A DNA stretch of 64,000 nt, taken from positions 215,693-279,692 of the forward strand of contig JAIFNA010000009.1 of assembly GCA_020048055.1 (NCBI GenBank). Reading direction: 5' to 3'. Positions 17,435-25,642 of this stretch are shown here, in pieces. This DNA is from Arcobacter sp. GTDB lineage: Bacteria; Campylobacterota; Campylobacteria; Campylobacterales; Arcobacteraceae. How positions within the stretch are numbered: the first letter of the stretch is position 1; each line of letters starts with the position of its first letter. The notes under the pieces were generated by a model, which saw only the letters and a list, made by a program, of their open reading frames with translations, was not told where the DNA came from and ran no database searches. Both the position numbers and the translations under genes were made by a program.

Positions 17435-17884
17435 TTACTTATACGGTTTTTCATTCATATTGAGTTTTTTAAGAAAAATTGGTATTGGTCTACCAGTTAC
17501 AAATGTAACTAAAGCATAAAATTGTGAGTTTGTATTCTTTTTTGGGAATTTACAAAATGCATTTACTTTATTTTGAATACATGCTATTTCGAATTTATTT
17601 TTACTATCATCAAGTATATAATTCAAATATATATCCAACTCCTCTTTAGTCGAATCTCTATAATCACATCCTGCATCACAACTAATATTCCTCCAATTGC
17701 TAGCATTAGTGTCTTTGCCATACACAACCCAAGTGTTATTATTTTTTCCAAGATGCATAAGCATTTGTGACGATTGCATTTTTGCATCTAACAGGCTATA
17801 AGTACCAATATCAGCATTTGTTATATTTTCTATTGCAAAAGACAATGAATTAAACATAAATACAATTAGTAATTTTTTTATCAT
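17435..17884 (-). CDS. hypothetical secreted protein with four cysteines
   Basis: 149 residues with a signal peptide (LLIVFMFNSLSFA). The mature part contains two cysteine pairs (ISCDAGCDYRD and ACIQNKVNAFCKF) that may form disulfides in the periplasm. Start ATG at 17884 overlaps the TGA of a 28-codon ORF (ATGA overlap), so translation is coupled. Function unknown. Confidence 0.62.
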   Translation of the reverse strand: MIKKLLIVFMFNSLSFAIENITNADIGTYSLLDAKMQSSQMLMHLGKNNNTWVVYGKDTNASNWRNISCDAGCDYRDSTKEELDIYLNYILDDSKNKFEIACIQNKVNAFCKFPKKNTNSQFYALVTFVTGRPIPIFLKKLNMNEKPYK

Positions 17885-17967
17885 TTTGTAACTCCTTGAT
17901 TTTTATCTGCCTTATAAACTGTTCCTACTGATTCTATATTTACTTTCACATAATATGTTGTTGCCAT
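17881..17967 (-). CDS. 28-residue micro-ORF coupled to the secreted protein
   Basis: Starts MATTYYVKVNIESVG and ends NQGVTK. AAAGGATAAAACA precedes the ATG with good spacing, and the TGA overlaps the ATG of the next gene. It could be a short leader that couples translation or a trimmed gene. A similar arrangement (short peptide coupled by ATGA) occurs at 19426-19530 in the neighbouring cassette. Confidence 0.45.
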   Translation of the reverse strand: MATTYYVKVNIESVGTVYKADKNQGVTK

Positions 17968-17989
17968 TGTTTTATCCTTTATTTTATTT

Positions 17990-18574
17990 TTATACTTTTC
18001 TGCTATGTTTTCTGATTCTAAATGCAGTTTTGACTCCAATTGGAAGCTCTACATTTTCCAAACTCTCTATTTGGATATGATAGTTTCGCAGCCTTTGTAG
18101 GTCAGCTATCATAATGTTTTTACCTCCATCATAATCTCCACCATAAAGAGGTACTATTGCCACAAACTCTATTTTTTCTCCTTGATACTCTTTCTTGGTC
18201 ATTTCTGGAAACCAACTAGCACCACTCCAAATAGTTACATCATTACTAGCCCAACCAAGTGGAGTTAGTGTAACTTTTAGCTTAAAGGATTGTTGCTCTT
18301 CTTTTGGTATTGGTATATTATTTTTCATGCCTTTGTCAATTGCATATTCTGTTAATCCTTGCTCTTCTGTTAATTTTGTATAGCCAAGAAAATAGCCTAT
18401 AGCCAGTTCAAATCTCACTTCCGACCCCAAAATATTCCACGGTGCCTGAAAATCAGTCTCATAGACTGTACCTTTTTTGGAGAAATCCACAGGTATACTA
18501 AACGGCACTTTCATCTCTTTTGCATAGAGTCCAAAGGGTAATAACCCCATCAATACAATCCACAATCTTTTCAT
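17990..18574 (-). CDS. hypothetical secreted protein
   Basis: 194 residues with a signal peptide (LWIVLMGLLPFGLYA). The mature N-terminus KEMKVPFSIPVDFSKKGTVY and the later LKVTLTPLGWASNDVTIW suggest a beta-sandwich. I do not recognise a named family with confidence. AAGGAG lies 9 nt before the ATG, inside the downstream end of repeat copy B (18581-18699). It is the payload gene directly behind that repeat, as the 252-residue membrane protein is behind copy A. Confidence 0.65.
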   Translation of the reverse strand: MKRLWIVLMGLLPFGLYAKEMKVPFSIPVDFSKKGTVYETDFQAPWNILGSEVRFELAIGYFLGYTKLTEEQGLTEYAIDKGMKNNIPIPKEEQQSFKLKVTLTPLGWASNDVTIWSGASWFPEMTKKEYQGEKIEFVAIVPLYGGDYDGGKNIMIADLQRLRNYHIQIESLENVELPIGVKTAFRIRKHSRKV

Positions 18575-18580
18575 CTTTTT

Positions 18581-18699
18581 GTTCTCCTTTTTTGTTTTAC
18601 TTTTTCTCTCTGTTAAAAAAAGACATTATTTGCCATATTAACCTGCTACTTTTGTTTTAGTTTTTTATTGCCTCTTTTAGTGAACAACTGACACTTAGT
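18581..18699. repeat. cassette-leading repeat, copy B
   Basis: About 119 bp, roughly 85% identical to 20290-20409, in the same orientation. On the minus strand it contains the end of a reading frame (SCSLKEAIKN then TAA), a gap, then a short ORF start MANNVFF and the AAGGAG ribosome-binding site of the next gene. Relative to copy A the poly-A run is one base shorter (7 versus 8 on the plus strand), so the short ORF is frameshifted here. Confidence 0.8.
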
Positions 18700-18741
18700 G
18701 TCCTAGCCAAACAAGTTTGATTTTTCTTTTTGTCTTGGTTT

Positions 18742-18787
18742 GTTTAGCTTTTTAAAACCATAACGATATGATTTTAAAAAACTAAGC
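18742..18787 (-). terminator. 20-bp hairpin behind a broken gene
   Basis: Arms 18742-18761 and 18768-18787 pair over 20 positions with three mismatches and a 6-nt loop. Two arms begin GTTTAGCTTTTTAAAACCAT and ATGATTTTAAAAAACTAAGC. It overlaps the stop codon of the broken 18782-18957 gene on the minus strand. It is AT-rich and lacks a T-run, so it may be a weak terminator, an RNA-stability element or a recombination footprint. Confidence 0.4.
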
Positions 18788-18957
18788 AACAAGTTGAGTT
18801 TCAAATAAACTTTCCATCACCTCATGTTCATTTGCATTTCGTGGATTGTTTCCTAAGTTTGACAATACCAATTTCTCACCTGCTTGGATGGTGTATTTAT
18901 CATTACTAATTTGCACTTGAGGTTTACCTATACCAAATAACGGAGCCAAGAACTCAT
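18782..18957 (-). pseudogene. small gene apparently frameshifted after its ATG
   Basis: The frame carries FLAPLFGIGKPQVQISNDKY, TIQAGEKLVLSNLGNNPRNA and ESLFETQLVA before TAG. The only ATG (18957, overlapping the TGA of the upstream gene as ATGA) is in another frame and hits a stop after nine codons. The coherent frame opens just upstream without any ATG, GTG or TTG in a good position. A single indel after the start would restore a ~59-residue gene coupled to its neighbour. Family not recognised. Confidence 0.5.
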
Positions 18958-19436
18958 TGCTTTTCTCCTAATATAATGATTTTTCTATGGTTTTGTTCTG
19001 CCATATAGAAATATCCTTTTTCGCTCTGCACACATCCTTGCATACTAAAATTACTCACAACAGTATTTGTTGCATCAAAGTAGTCCAATATTTTGTTATC
19101 AAAATTAAAAACTTATATTGAGCCATTTTTATATTGTACGACCAGACCCCATGAGCCTTCATCAAAAACATAATGATTTGTTTTTAAAAAGTTATTTATC
19201 TGTTCTGAATTTATATTTTCAGAAGGAATAGAGTCGCCATAAGATGGTACGACACAAGCTGTTAATAATGTTGAGGATAATAATTTATCTATTGATAAAT
19301 AAGAGTTTTTTTTCCAATTATCCAAAATTGTGTTTTGTAATTCACTACCTGATGATTTATTTACTTTTAGCACAATCAATACCAGTATGACACCAAATAA
19401 ACCTAATATTGGTACTATTTTATTTTTAATATTCAA
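18954..19436 (-). pseudogene. membrane-anchored protein gene interrupted by an in-frame TAA
   Basis: Starting at TTG 19436 (AAGGAG 6 nt upstream) the protein begins NIKNKIVPILGLFGVILVLI, an inner-membrane anchor, and reads to a TAA at 19115-19113 after ...VVQYKNGSI. Beyond that stop the same frame continues coherently (VFNFDNKILDYFDATNTVVS, NFSMQGCVQSEKGYFYMAEQ) to TGA at 18956-18954. One base change (TAA from TAT or TAC, i.e. SIYVFNF) would explain it. The full gene would encode about 160 residues. An ATG at 19469 is in frame but lies before the ribosome-binding site. Function unknown. Confidence 0.6.
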
Positions 19437-19530
19437 TTTCTTCTCCTTGGATATTAAGTTGATTGGCATCTGCTGGAGATTTCAGAATATTTGCTATTGT
19501 GTCAATTGTTTGTGTATTGACTGTGTTCAT
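19426..19530 (-). CDS. 34-residue micro-ORF
   Basis: Begins MNTVNTQTIDTIANILKSPA and ends NIQGEEIEY. AAAGGATG lies just upstream of the ATG, which overlaps the TGA of the 252-residue membrane protein gene (ATGA). Its 3' end overlaps the TTG start of the next gene. This tight coupling supports translation. No family recognised. Confidence 0.5.
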   Translation of the reverse strand: MNTVNTQTIDTIANILKSPADANQLNIQGEEIEY

Positions 19531-20285
19531 TTTTCATCCTTTAAGTTGTATTTTTTATATCGTTTCATTCTATTTAGCCTATGTATAGGCAACTCTTTGC
19601 GATTGAACCACCAAAGCCAAGCCCAGCCAGGCAAGGAATATATAAGCCACCAGAGAAGGTTTGGGAGTTTTGAATTGTAAAATTCAACTTTATATTCATA
19701 ATCATATTCTGCAATATAATTGCCACTTTGAAGTTTGACAAATTCATTTTCAACTTTTAACTCTCTTAATAGATTGTAAGTTTCCCATAAGTATCTTTGG
19801 TCTTCATACCAAATATCAACCCTTGTTTTGGTATCTTGAATCTTTTTTTTGAATTCTTCTGCTTCCTCATCATAATAGAAGCAACAAAGTCTATACTCAT
19901 CTTCATTTCCATTTTCATCTCTAAGCCTGATGTAATCTTTTTTTCCTTTATATCCTACTTTTGTCACGACTCCTGATACTTTGTGCATCTCTTCTAGCTT
20001 CAATGGATGCCCTTGTGTCAATCCTATGGAATAAAAAAACACCATAAATGCCGCAGGAGCCAAAAATACCACCCAAGCAAAAGTAGCAGAGATTGGTCTA
20101 TACCACGCTCTTACGAAAAAAACTTGCCATAAATAACTTTGTTTCCATCCAGAAGCTTTTGGGACTACTTCATAAGTTCCTTCTTTTTTTCTTTTTTTCC
20201 AAGCTAGAATATCCCAAAAACTCGCTATCAATAGGCATATTAACCCAACCCAACTAGCTATTTCACCAAATGTTAAATCTTCCAA
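19527..20285 (-). CDS. hypothetical membrane protein with a central soluble domain
   Basis: 252 residues: an N-terminal membrane segment (SWVGLICLLIASFWDILAW), a second (FAWVVFLAPAAFMVFFYSIG), a soluble alpha/beta domain from ~95 to ~205 (VSGVVTKVGYKGKKDYIRLR, CCFYYDEEAEEF), and a C-terminal Trp-rich segment (WWLIYSLPGWAWLWWFN). The domain order resembles DUF3592-type proteins, which is only a suggestion. The start is TTG at 20285 with AAGGAG 8 nt upstream; that site lies inside repeat copy A. First gene of the upstream cassette in this island. Confidence 0.65.
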   Translation of the reverse strand: MEDLTFGEIASWVGLICLLIASFWDILAWKKRKKEGTYEVVPKASGWKQSYLWQVFFVRAWYRPISATFAWVVFLAPAAFMVFFYSIGLTQGHPLKLEEMHKVSGVVTKVGYKGKKDYIRLRDENGNEDEYRLCCFYYDEEAEEFKKKIQDTKTRVDIWYEDQRYLWETYNLLRELKVENEFVKLQSGNYIAEYDYEYKVEFYNSKLPNLLWWLIYSLPGWAWLWWFNRKELPIHRLNRMKRYKKYNLKDEK

Positions 20286-20286
20286 G

Positions 20287-20346
20287 TTATTTCTCCTTTG
20301 TTGTTTTACTTTTTCTCTCAGTTAAAAAAAAGACATTATTTGCCAT
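20287..20346 (-). CDS. possible 19-residue leader peptide in repeat copy A
   Basis: MANNVFFLTERKSKTTKEK between an AGAGGTGAAG ribosome-binding-like stretch and TAA. The AAGGAG used by the next gene lies within its last codons, so translation of the leader could gate the next start. The equivalent ORF in copy B is frameshifted, which argues against a conserved peptide function. Confidence 0.3.
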   Translation of the reverse strand: MANNVFFLTERKSKTTKEK

Positions 20347-20409
20347 CTTCACCTCTTGCTTTTGATTTAGTTTTTTATCGCCTCTTCTAGCGAACCACTG
20401 ACTCATTAG
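20290..20409. repeat. cassette-leading repeat, copy A
   Basis: About 120 bp, ~85% identical to 18581-18699. On the minus strand it holds a reading-frame end (SGSLEEAIKN then TAA), the MANNVFF leader ORF and the ribosome-binding site of the 252-residue protein gene. Each copy directly precedes an unrelated gene, so the repeat marks the start of each cassette. Confidence 0.8.
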
Positions 20410-20705
20410 TTAGTAGTTCTTGAAGAATACATAAAAAATGTAACTATTTTGTATCTTCAGTTACTAAATCGACACTTTTTGAATAAGAAATATAAAATAA
20501 TACAATTTTACACAAATATAGCTCTATGATTTTAAAATATTAAGTGCCATATATTAGGTTATTTATTGATAAGTTTTTTGATTTTATAGCTGTTTTGATA
20601 GATTGGATTTTATTGTTGTGATTTATCTGTAAAATAAAGTGTCAAGTGTGCTTTAATAACCAACAAAGATAATAATTCGATGTTGGCTATGGTTAACTTG
20701 AGTTT
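20410..20705. other. intergenic stretch without recognisable gene
   Basis: AT-rich sequence between repeat copy A and the nitroreductase gene end. I see no coherent reading frame, tRNA or strong hairpin. It presumably contains the promoter for the minus-strand cassette cluster and the 3' end of the nitroreductase transcript. Confidence 0.5.
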
Positions 20706-21335
20706 TTATAGGTATTGAACTACATCACAGATGCTAAGTCGTAATTTCTCACTTTGAGGGTTTACTCTATATCCAAAAGGGACAATAACACAAAGACGAT
20801 ATTCTTTTGTATCAAGATTTAAAAGATTTTCTATATTTTCCCTCTCAAACCCTTCAATAGGGCAACTATCAATCCCGATACTAGCAGCCCCTGTCATCAT
20901 ATTTCCAAGTGCAATATAGCATTGTCTAGCGCTCCATTCTAAAATCTTTTCATCACTACTCATAGTTTCACTTAGATGATTTTTGTAAAGTTCCAAATAT
21001 TTTTCAAGATTTTCTTGTGATAAGTTTCGTCTGTTAAACATATTTTTAACATAGTCATTTGTAGGTTTCACATCCTCGATTTTTGCTAGTACAATAACCA
21101 AATCACTACAAGTTGTAATTTGTGGCTGATTCCAACAAAATGGTCTTATTTTCTCTTTTAATTCTTGATTTTGAACAACTAAAAATTTCCAATGCTCCAT
21201 CCCAAATGACGACGGTGAAAGTCTTGCTGTTTCTAAAATAAATTCCAAATCCTCTTTTGGTATCTTTTTTGTTTCATCAAAAATCTTACATGCGTGTCTA
21301 AAATTCATAGCTTCTAAAAATTGTTCTTTTTTCAT
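20706..21335 (-). CDS. nitroreductase-family NAD(P)H-dependent flavoprotein
   Basis: About 209 residues of the NfsB-like FMN family. Visible motifs are FRHACKIFD (FMN phosphate contact), ARLSPSSFGMEHWKFLVV, and the C-terminal glycine-rich ACIQ-type helix equivalent (IALGNMMTGAASIGIDSCPI, GFERENI). These enzymes reduce nitroaromatics, quinones or related substrates; the natural substrate is unknown. I start at ATG 21335 because GGAG lies 8 nt before it; an ATG four codons upstream overlaps that site. It is separated from acnB by a strong terminator. Confidence 0.85.
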   Translation of the reverse strand: MKKEQFLEAMNFRHACKIFDETKKIPKEDLEFILETARLSPSSFGMEHWKFLVVQNQELKEKIRPFCWNQPQITTCSDLVIVLAKIEDVKPTNDYVKNMFNRRNLSQENLEKYLELYKNHLSETMSSDEKILEWSARQCYIALGNMMTGAASIGIDSCPIEGFERENIENLLNLDTKEYRLCVIVPFGYRVNPQSEKLRLSICDVVQYL

Positions 21336-21380
21336 AAATATCTCCATTTAATTTTTTCATATTGTACAAAAATGGAATAA

Positions 21381-21412
21381 AAAAAGGGTGGAGTTTTACC
21401 TCCACCCTTTTT
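21381..21412 (-). terminator. rho-independent terminator of acnB
   Basis: A 13-bp stem (AAAAAGGGTGGAG at 21381-21393, complementary to 21400-21412) with a 6-nt loop. Read on the minus strand it ends in a T-run, directly after the acnB stop. The A-run on the other side means it could also work in the opposite direction. Confidence 0.85.
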
Positions 21413-21429
21413 ATTGTTTTGAGATAAAA

Positions 21430-23972
21430 CTATTTTACCATCGCTTGAAGTTCATCTTTTGATACTTTGTTGAAATTTAAGTATTTGTAAACACTATCAC
21501 TCATCTCAGGTTTAATTTTATTTGGAACGATACTCAAATACTCCTCTTTAGTAGGAATTCTCCCTTTAAGAGCTGTAACTGCTGCAAGTTCAGCACTTCC
21601 AAGATAAACTTGACTCCCTTTTCCTAGACGATTGTCAAAGTTTCTTGTAGAAGTTGAGAAAACATAAGCATTTTGTGCAACCGCTGCTTGATTCCCCATA
21701 CAAAGACTACATCCTGGAATTTCTGTTCTAGCTCCTGCTGTTCCAAATACAGAGTAGTAACCCTCTTCTTGAAGTGTTTTTTCATCCATTTTAGTTGGTG
21801 GACAAACCCATAGTTTTGTAGGAACTTGACCTTCTCCTCGTAAAACTTCCCCTAAAGCTCTAAATAATCCAATATTTGTCATACAACTTCCAACAAAAAC
21901 TTCATCAATTTTCGTTTGAAGTCCAGCTGAATGAATCTCGCTTAAAGTTTTAACATCATCTGGATCGTTTGGACAAGCCAAAATTGGTTCAGTTATCTCA
22001 TTTAAATCTATCTCGATAACAGCACTATATTCAGCGTCCGCATCTGCTTCAAGTAAAACAGGATTTGCTAACCACTCCTTCATTTTATCAGCTCTTCTTT
22101 GCAGTGTAACACTATCAGCATAACCTTGAGCAATCATCTCTTCGATAAGTACAATATTTGAAGCTAAATATTCAGCAACTGGCTCTTTGTTTAGTTTAAC
22201 AGTACAAGCAGCCGCACTTCTTTCAGCTGATGCATCAGAAAGTTCAAATGCTTGTTCACATTTTAGATTTTCTAAACCCTCAATCTCAAGAATTTTTCCA
22301 TCAAAAATATTTTTCTTACCTTTTTTCTCAACTGTTAAAAGTCCAGCTTTGATTGCATAATAAGGGATTGCATTTACTAAATCTCTTAAAGTTATACCAT
22401 CTTGCATCTCACCAGAAAATCTAACAAGTACAGATTCAGGCATAGTTAAAGGCATCATTCCAGTAACTCCTGCAAATGCTACAAGTCCACTTCCAGCTGG
22501 AAAACTGATACCAATTGGGAATCTTGTATGGCTATCTCCACCAGTTCCAACAGTATCTGGAAGACAAAGTCTATTTAGCCATGAGTGGATTACTCCATCA
22601 CCTGGTCTTAAAATAACACCTTTTCTGCTTGTCCAGAATGCTGGAAGAGTATGTTGAAGTTTAATATCTGCTGGTTTTGGATAAGCAGCTGTATGACAAA
22701 ATGATTGCATAACCATATCTGCACCAAAATCAAGTGCAGCTAATTCTTTTACTTCATCTCTTGTCATAGGTCCAGTTGTATCTTGACTTCCAACTGTTGT
22801 AGCGATTGGCTCACAGTAAACATTTGGTTTAATTCCAGTTGTTCCACAAGCCTTACCAACCATTTTTTGAGCTAGCGTGTAGCCTTTTCCATTATCTGCT
22901 GGATTTTCAGGGATTAAAAATAAATCACTTGCACCAAGTCCTAAAGCATCTCTTGCTTTTGCAGTCAATCCTTTTCCAATAATAAGTGGGATTCTCCCCC
23001 CTGCTCTCATCTCATCTGTTATAGTGTTTGGTTGAAGAGCAAATTTACTCACAACTACACCATCTTTTTCTATAACACCATCGTATGGTTTTACAACGAT
23101 TACATCGCCAGTTTCAAGATTTTCAACTGGAGCTTTAAGTGGTAAACATCCACTATCTTCTGCTGTGTTAAAGAAAATTGGAGCAATAATACTTCCAATA
23201 ACAACACCACCAGTTCTTTTATTTGGAATACCTTCAATATCTGTTCCCATATGCCACTGTACTGAGTTTATTCCTGATTTTCTTGAGCTTCCAGTACCAA
23301 CAACATCACCAACATAAGCTAAAGGATTACCTTTTTCTTTTAATTCGTTCATAGTTTGAAGTGGATTTGGCATCCTTGCACCAAGCATAGAATTTGCATG
23401 AAGCGGGATATCTGCTCTTGTAAATGCTTCACTTGCAGGACTTAAATCATCAGTATTAGTTTCCCCTGGAATTTTGTAAACTGTAAGTTTTATCTCATTT
23501 GCCAAAGCTGGTTGATTTGTAAACCACTCCCCATTTGCCCAAGATAGAATAACCTCTTTTGCTTTAGCATTTCCATTATTTGCAAGTTGATTTACATCAT
23601 CAAAGCTACCATAAACTAAAATTGTATTTTTAAGCTGAGTTGCCGCTGCATTAGCAACATCACCATCAATTTTTAAAGCCTCAACAAGTGGAGAAACATT
23701 AAACCCACCACCCATTTTTCCAAGAATTTCAACAGCTTTTACTTTATCAATAGCACATCATTTAAAAAAGCAGCCTTTACATAAGCACTATCATCAACTC
23801 CACCATTGATTTTATTCTCGAACAAATCAAGTAGATAATCTTGCTCAATTATTGTATCAGCTTTTAAAAGCTCAACAAGTTCTGCAGTTTGCTCCGCACT
23901 TAATGCTAAAGGTGGAACCCCAAGCTCTTCTCTCTCTTTTGTATGTAATTTATAGTTTGTTACTAAACTCAT
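21430..23972 (-). pseudogene. acnB: aconitate hydratase B, disrupted near its 5' end
   Basis: AcnB interconverts citrate and isocitrate in the TCA cycle. The first 77 codons (23972-23739) begin MSLVTNYKLHTKEREELGVP and reach [11 protein letters not shown], matching the family N-terminus, then run into TAA at 23741-23739. The rest (open from 23757 to 21430, starting [20 protein letters not shown]) is in another frame and holds everything else, including the cluster ligands in GSCMTN and GCSLCMGNQ and DSHTRFPIG. Compared with E. coli AcnB about eight residues between FLNDV and KAVEILG are also missing, so a short non-triplet deletion is more likely than a simple base-call slip. The large part could be made alone from ATG 23715 (761 residues) but would lack the HEAT-like N-terminal domain. 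Confidence 0.8.
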
Positions 23973-24106
23973 AATTCAATTCCTTTGTTGTGATTTTTAA
24001 AATATGAGTTTATCAAAAAAAAATTATTTTTAGTCTTTTGGTGTGTAGATTTTACCCTTACAGGAAGTGAGTGTTTAGAAAAGTTACATCAAGTAGATTT
24101 TTTATT

Positions 24107-25261
24107 TTAAATAGTTTCCATTGGAAACACAACTTCAAACACTGCTCCACCATTTTCATTGTATGCTTTGATTGTTCCATCATTTTCATGCACAATTTTT
24201 TGCGCGATATTTAATCCGACTCCCATGCCTGAAGATACTTTTGTACTCTTAAAAGGATCAAAAATATGTTCAATAATACTATTATTTATACCGCCAGCAT
24301 TATCTCTAAACTTAACAATAATTTGATTTTCTTGTGAAGATATAAAAATCTCAAGCTTTCTGTCATTAAAAGTTTTATATTTCATAAGTTCATCTAGTGC
24401 ATTATTTATTATTACAATCCAAACTTGCTCAATTCTTTGTTTTTGAACATTTGCTATATAGTCAATATTATCATGCTCCATCAGTGTGGTATATAATTGA
24501 TTATTTAAATAAACATTTGAAATATGTTTACACTTATTATGTGTCATAGTTATGGCAACCATAATTGTTCGGTAAAGATTTACAGATTCTTTTTCTAGAT
24601 TTGTTTCAGAAGCTATCTCTTTCATTGATGAAATAATATTTTCAATACGATTAATTCCATCAAAAATCGTTTTTGCATCCTCACTTAATCTATCACGCAA
24701 TTCAAGATTTTCAATATCTAGAATATCTTCAGCCATCATCTCAAAGGTAGCTTTTATATATGTAAGTGGTGTATTTATTTCGTGAGTTATTCCTGCTGTT
24801 AATTGCCCAATAGCTAAAAATTTAGCATTTAATATCTCTTTTTCCTGATGTGAAATTATCTCATTTTCTAATATTTTCTTCTCAACAATTGGAAGAACAT
24901 TTTTTTTAATAACATCTAGTAATTTACGAACATCAATAGGTTTTTTAATATAACCAGTTACTCCAATATCAATCGCACGATGTAGAAAATTAGCATCATT
25001 ATGTGCGGTAGTTATAAGCATCGGAATAAAAGGTGATATTTCTTTAATTTTATCAAGCATATCAAGACCATTCATTTTTGGCATATTAATGTCTGTTATA
25101 ATTACATCAATCTTCTCATGATTTTCTTGAAATGTTTTTAGACCATCAAGACCATTTTCACAAATTATAAATCCTTTGAAAAATGTTCTTAATAAACCTC
25201 CAATTGAATCACGAATATTTTTTTCATCCTCAACATAAAGTGCCGTAATACCTTTAAACAC
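24107..25261 (-). CDS. receiver-histidine kinase hybrid
   Basis: 384 residues with the receiver first: acidic pair in LYVEDEKN, phospho-acceptor in VIITDINMPKMNG near residue 55, and Lys in GYIKKPID near 105. A HisKA-like segment follows (GQLTAGITHEINTPLTYIK, His near 160), then the ATPase domain (IINNALDELMKY, FRDNAGGIN, SGMGVGLNIAQKIV). No membrane segment, so it is cytoplasmic. The receiver probably gates the attached kinase. It is the third gene in a unit with a CheY-like receiver and a haem chemoreceptor; its ATG touches the stop of the receiver gene. Confidence 0.88.
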   Translation of the reverse strand: MFKGITALYVEDEKNIRDSIGGLLRTFFKGFIICENGLDGLKTFQENHEKIDVIITDINMPKMNGLDMLDKIKEISPFIPMLITTAHNDANFLHRAIDIGVTGYIKKPIDVRKLLDVIKKNVLPIVEKKILENEIISHQEKEILNAKFLAIGQLTAGITHEINTPLTYIKATFEMMAEDILDIENLELRDRLSEDAKTIFDGINRIENIISSMKEIASETNLEKESVNLYRTIMVAITMTHNKCKHISNVYLNNQLYTTLMEHDNIDYIANVQKQRIEQVWIVIINNALDELMKYKTFNDRKLEIFISSQENQIIVKFRDNAGGINNSIIEHIFDPFKSTKVSSGMGVGLNIAQKIVHENDGTIKAYNENGGAVFEVVFPMETI

Positions 25262-25638
25262 TACATTATTCCTAGATGATCCAAAATCTTACTCTCTACA
25301 TCTTTTAAACTGATAAATGGTTTTGTTACATAATCAGTTGCACCAATTTTTTCACATTCCAAAATTTTATCAATTGTTGAATATGCTGTCATCATTATAA
25401 CTTTAACATCAGGACGAGATTCCATAACTTTTCGTAAAACCTCTACTCCATTCATCTCTGGCATCATAATATCAGTTAAAAGCATTTTAAAATCACCATA
25501 TTTTATTAAATCCAAAGCCTCTAATGGATTTGTAGTTGTAAAAACATCTACAAGTTTTCTGCGATTAATAAATCTTTCTATAACATTTAAAATATCTCTC
25601 TCATCGTCAAGTATAAGTATCTTTGTTTTTTGAGCCAT
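25261..25638 (-). CDS. single-domain response regulator
   Basis: 125-residue CheY-like receiver: LILDDERD acidic pair, phospho-acceptor Asp in LLTDIMMPEMNG, Thr in VIMMTAYS and Lys in DYVTKPF. There is no output domain. It lies 4 bp after the chemoreceptor gene and touches the hybrid kinase gene, so it likely shuttles phosphoryl groups within this three-gene signalling unit. Because the motif around the Lys resembles NtrC-type receivers rather than CheY, direct flagellar binding is not implied. Confidence 0.9.
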   Translation of the reverse strand: MAQKTKILILDDERDILNVIERFINRRKLVDVFTTTNPLEALDLIKYGDFKMLLTDIMMPEMNGVEVLRKVMESRPDVKVIMMTAYSTIDKILECEKIGATDYVTKPFISLKDVESKILDHLGIM

Positions 25639-25642
25639 TTAT

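Noticed and set aside
23739..23760. Programmed -1 frameshift in acnB at ATA AAG TAA
   Set aside because: A slip on A-AAG would join the frames, but about eight residues would still be missing, there is no downstream pseudoknot evident, and acnB is not known to use frameshifting.
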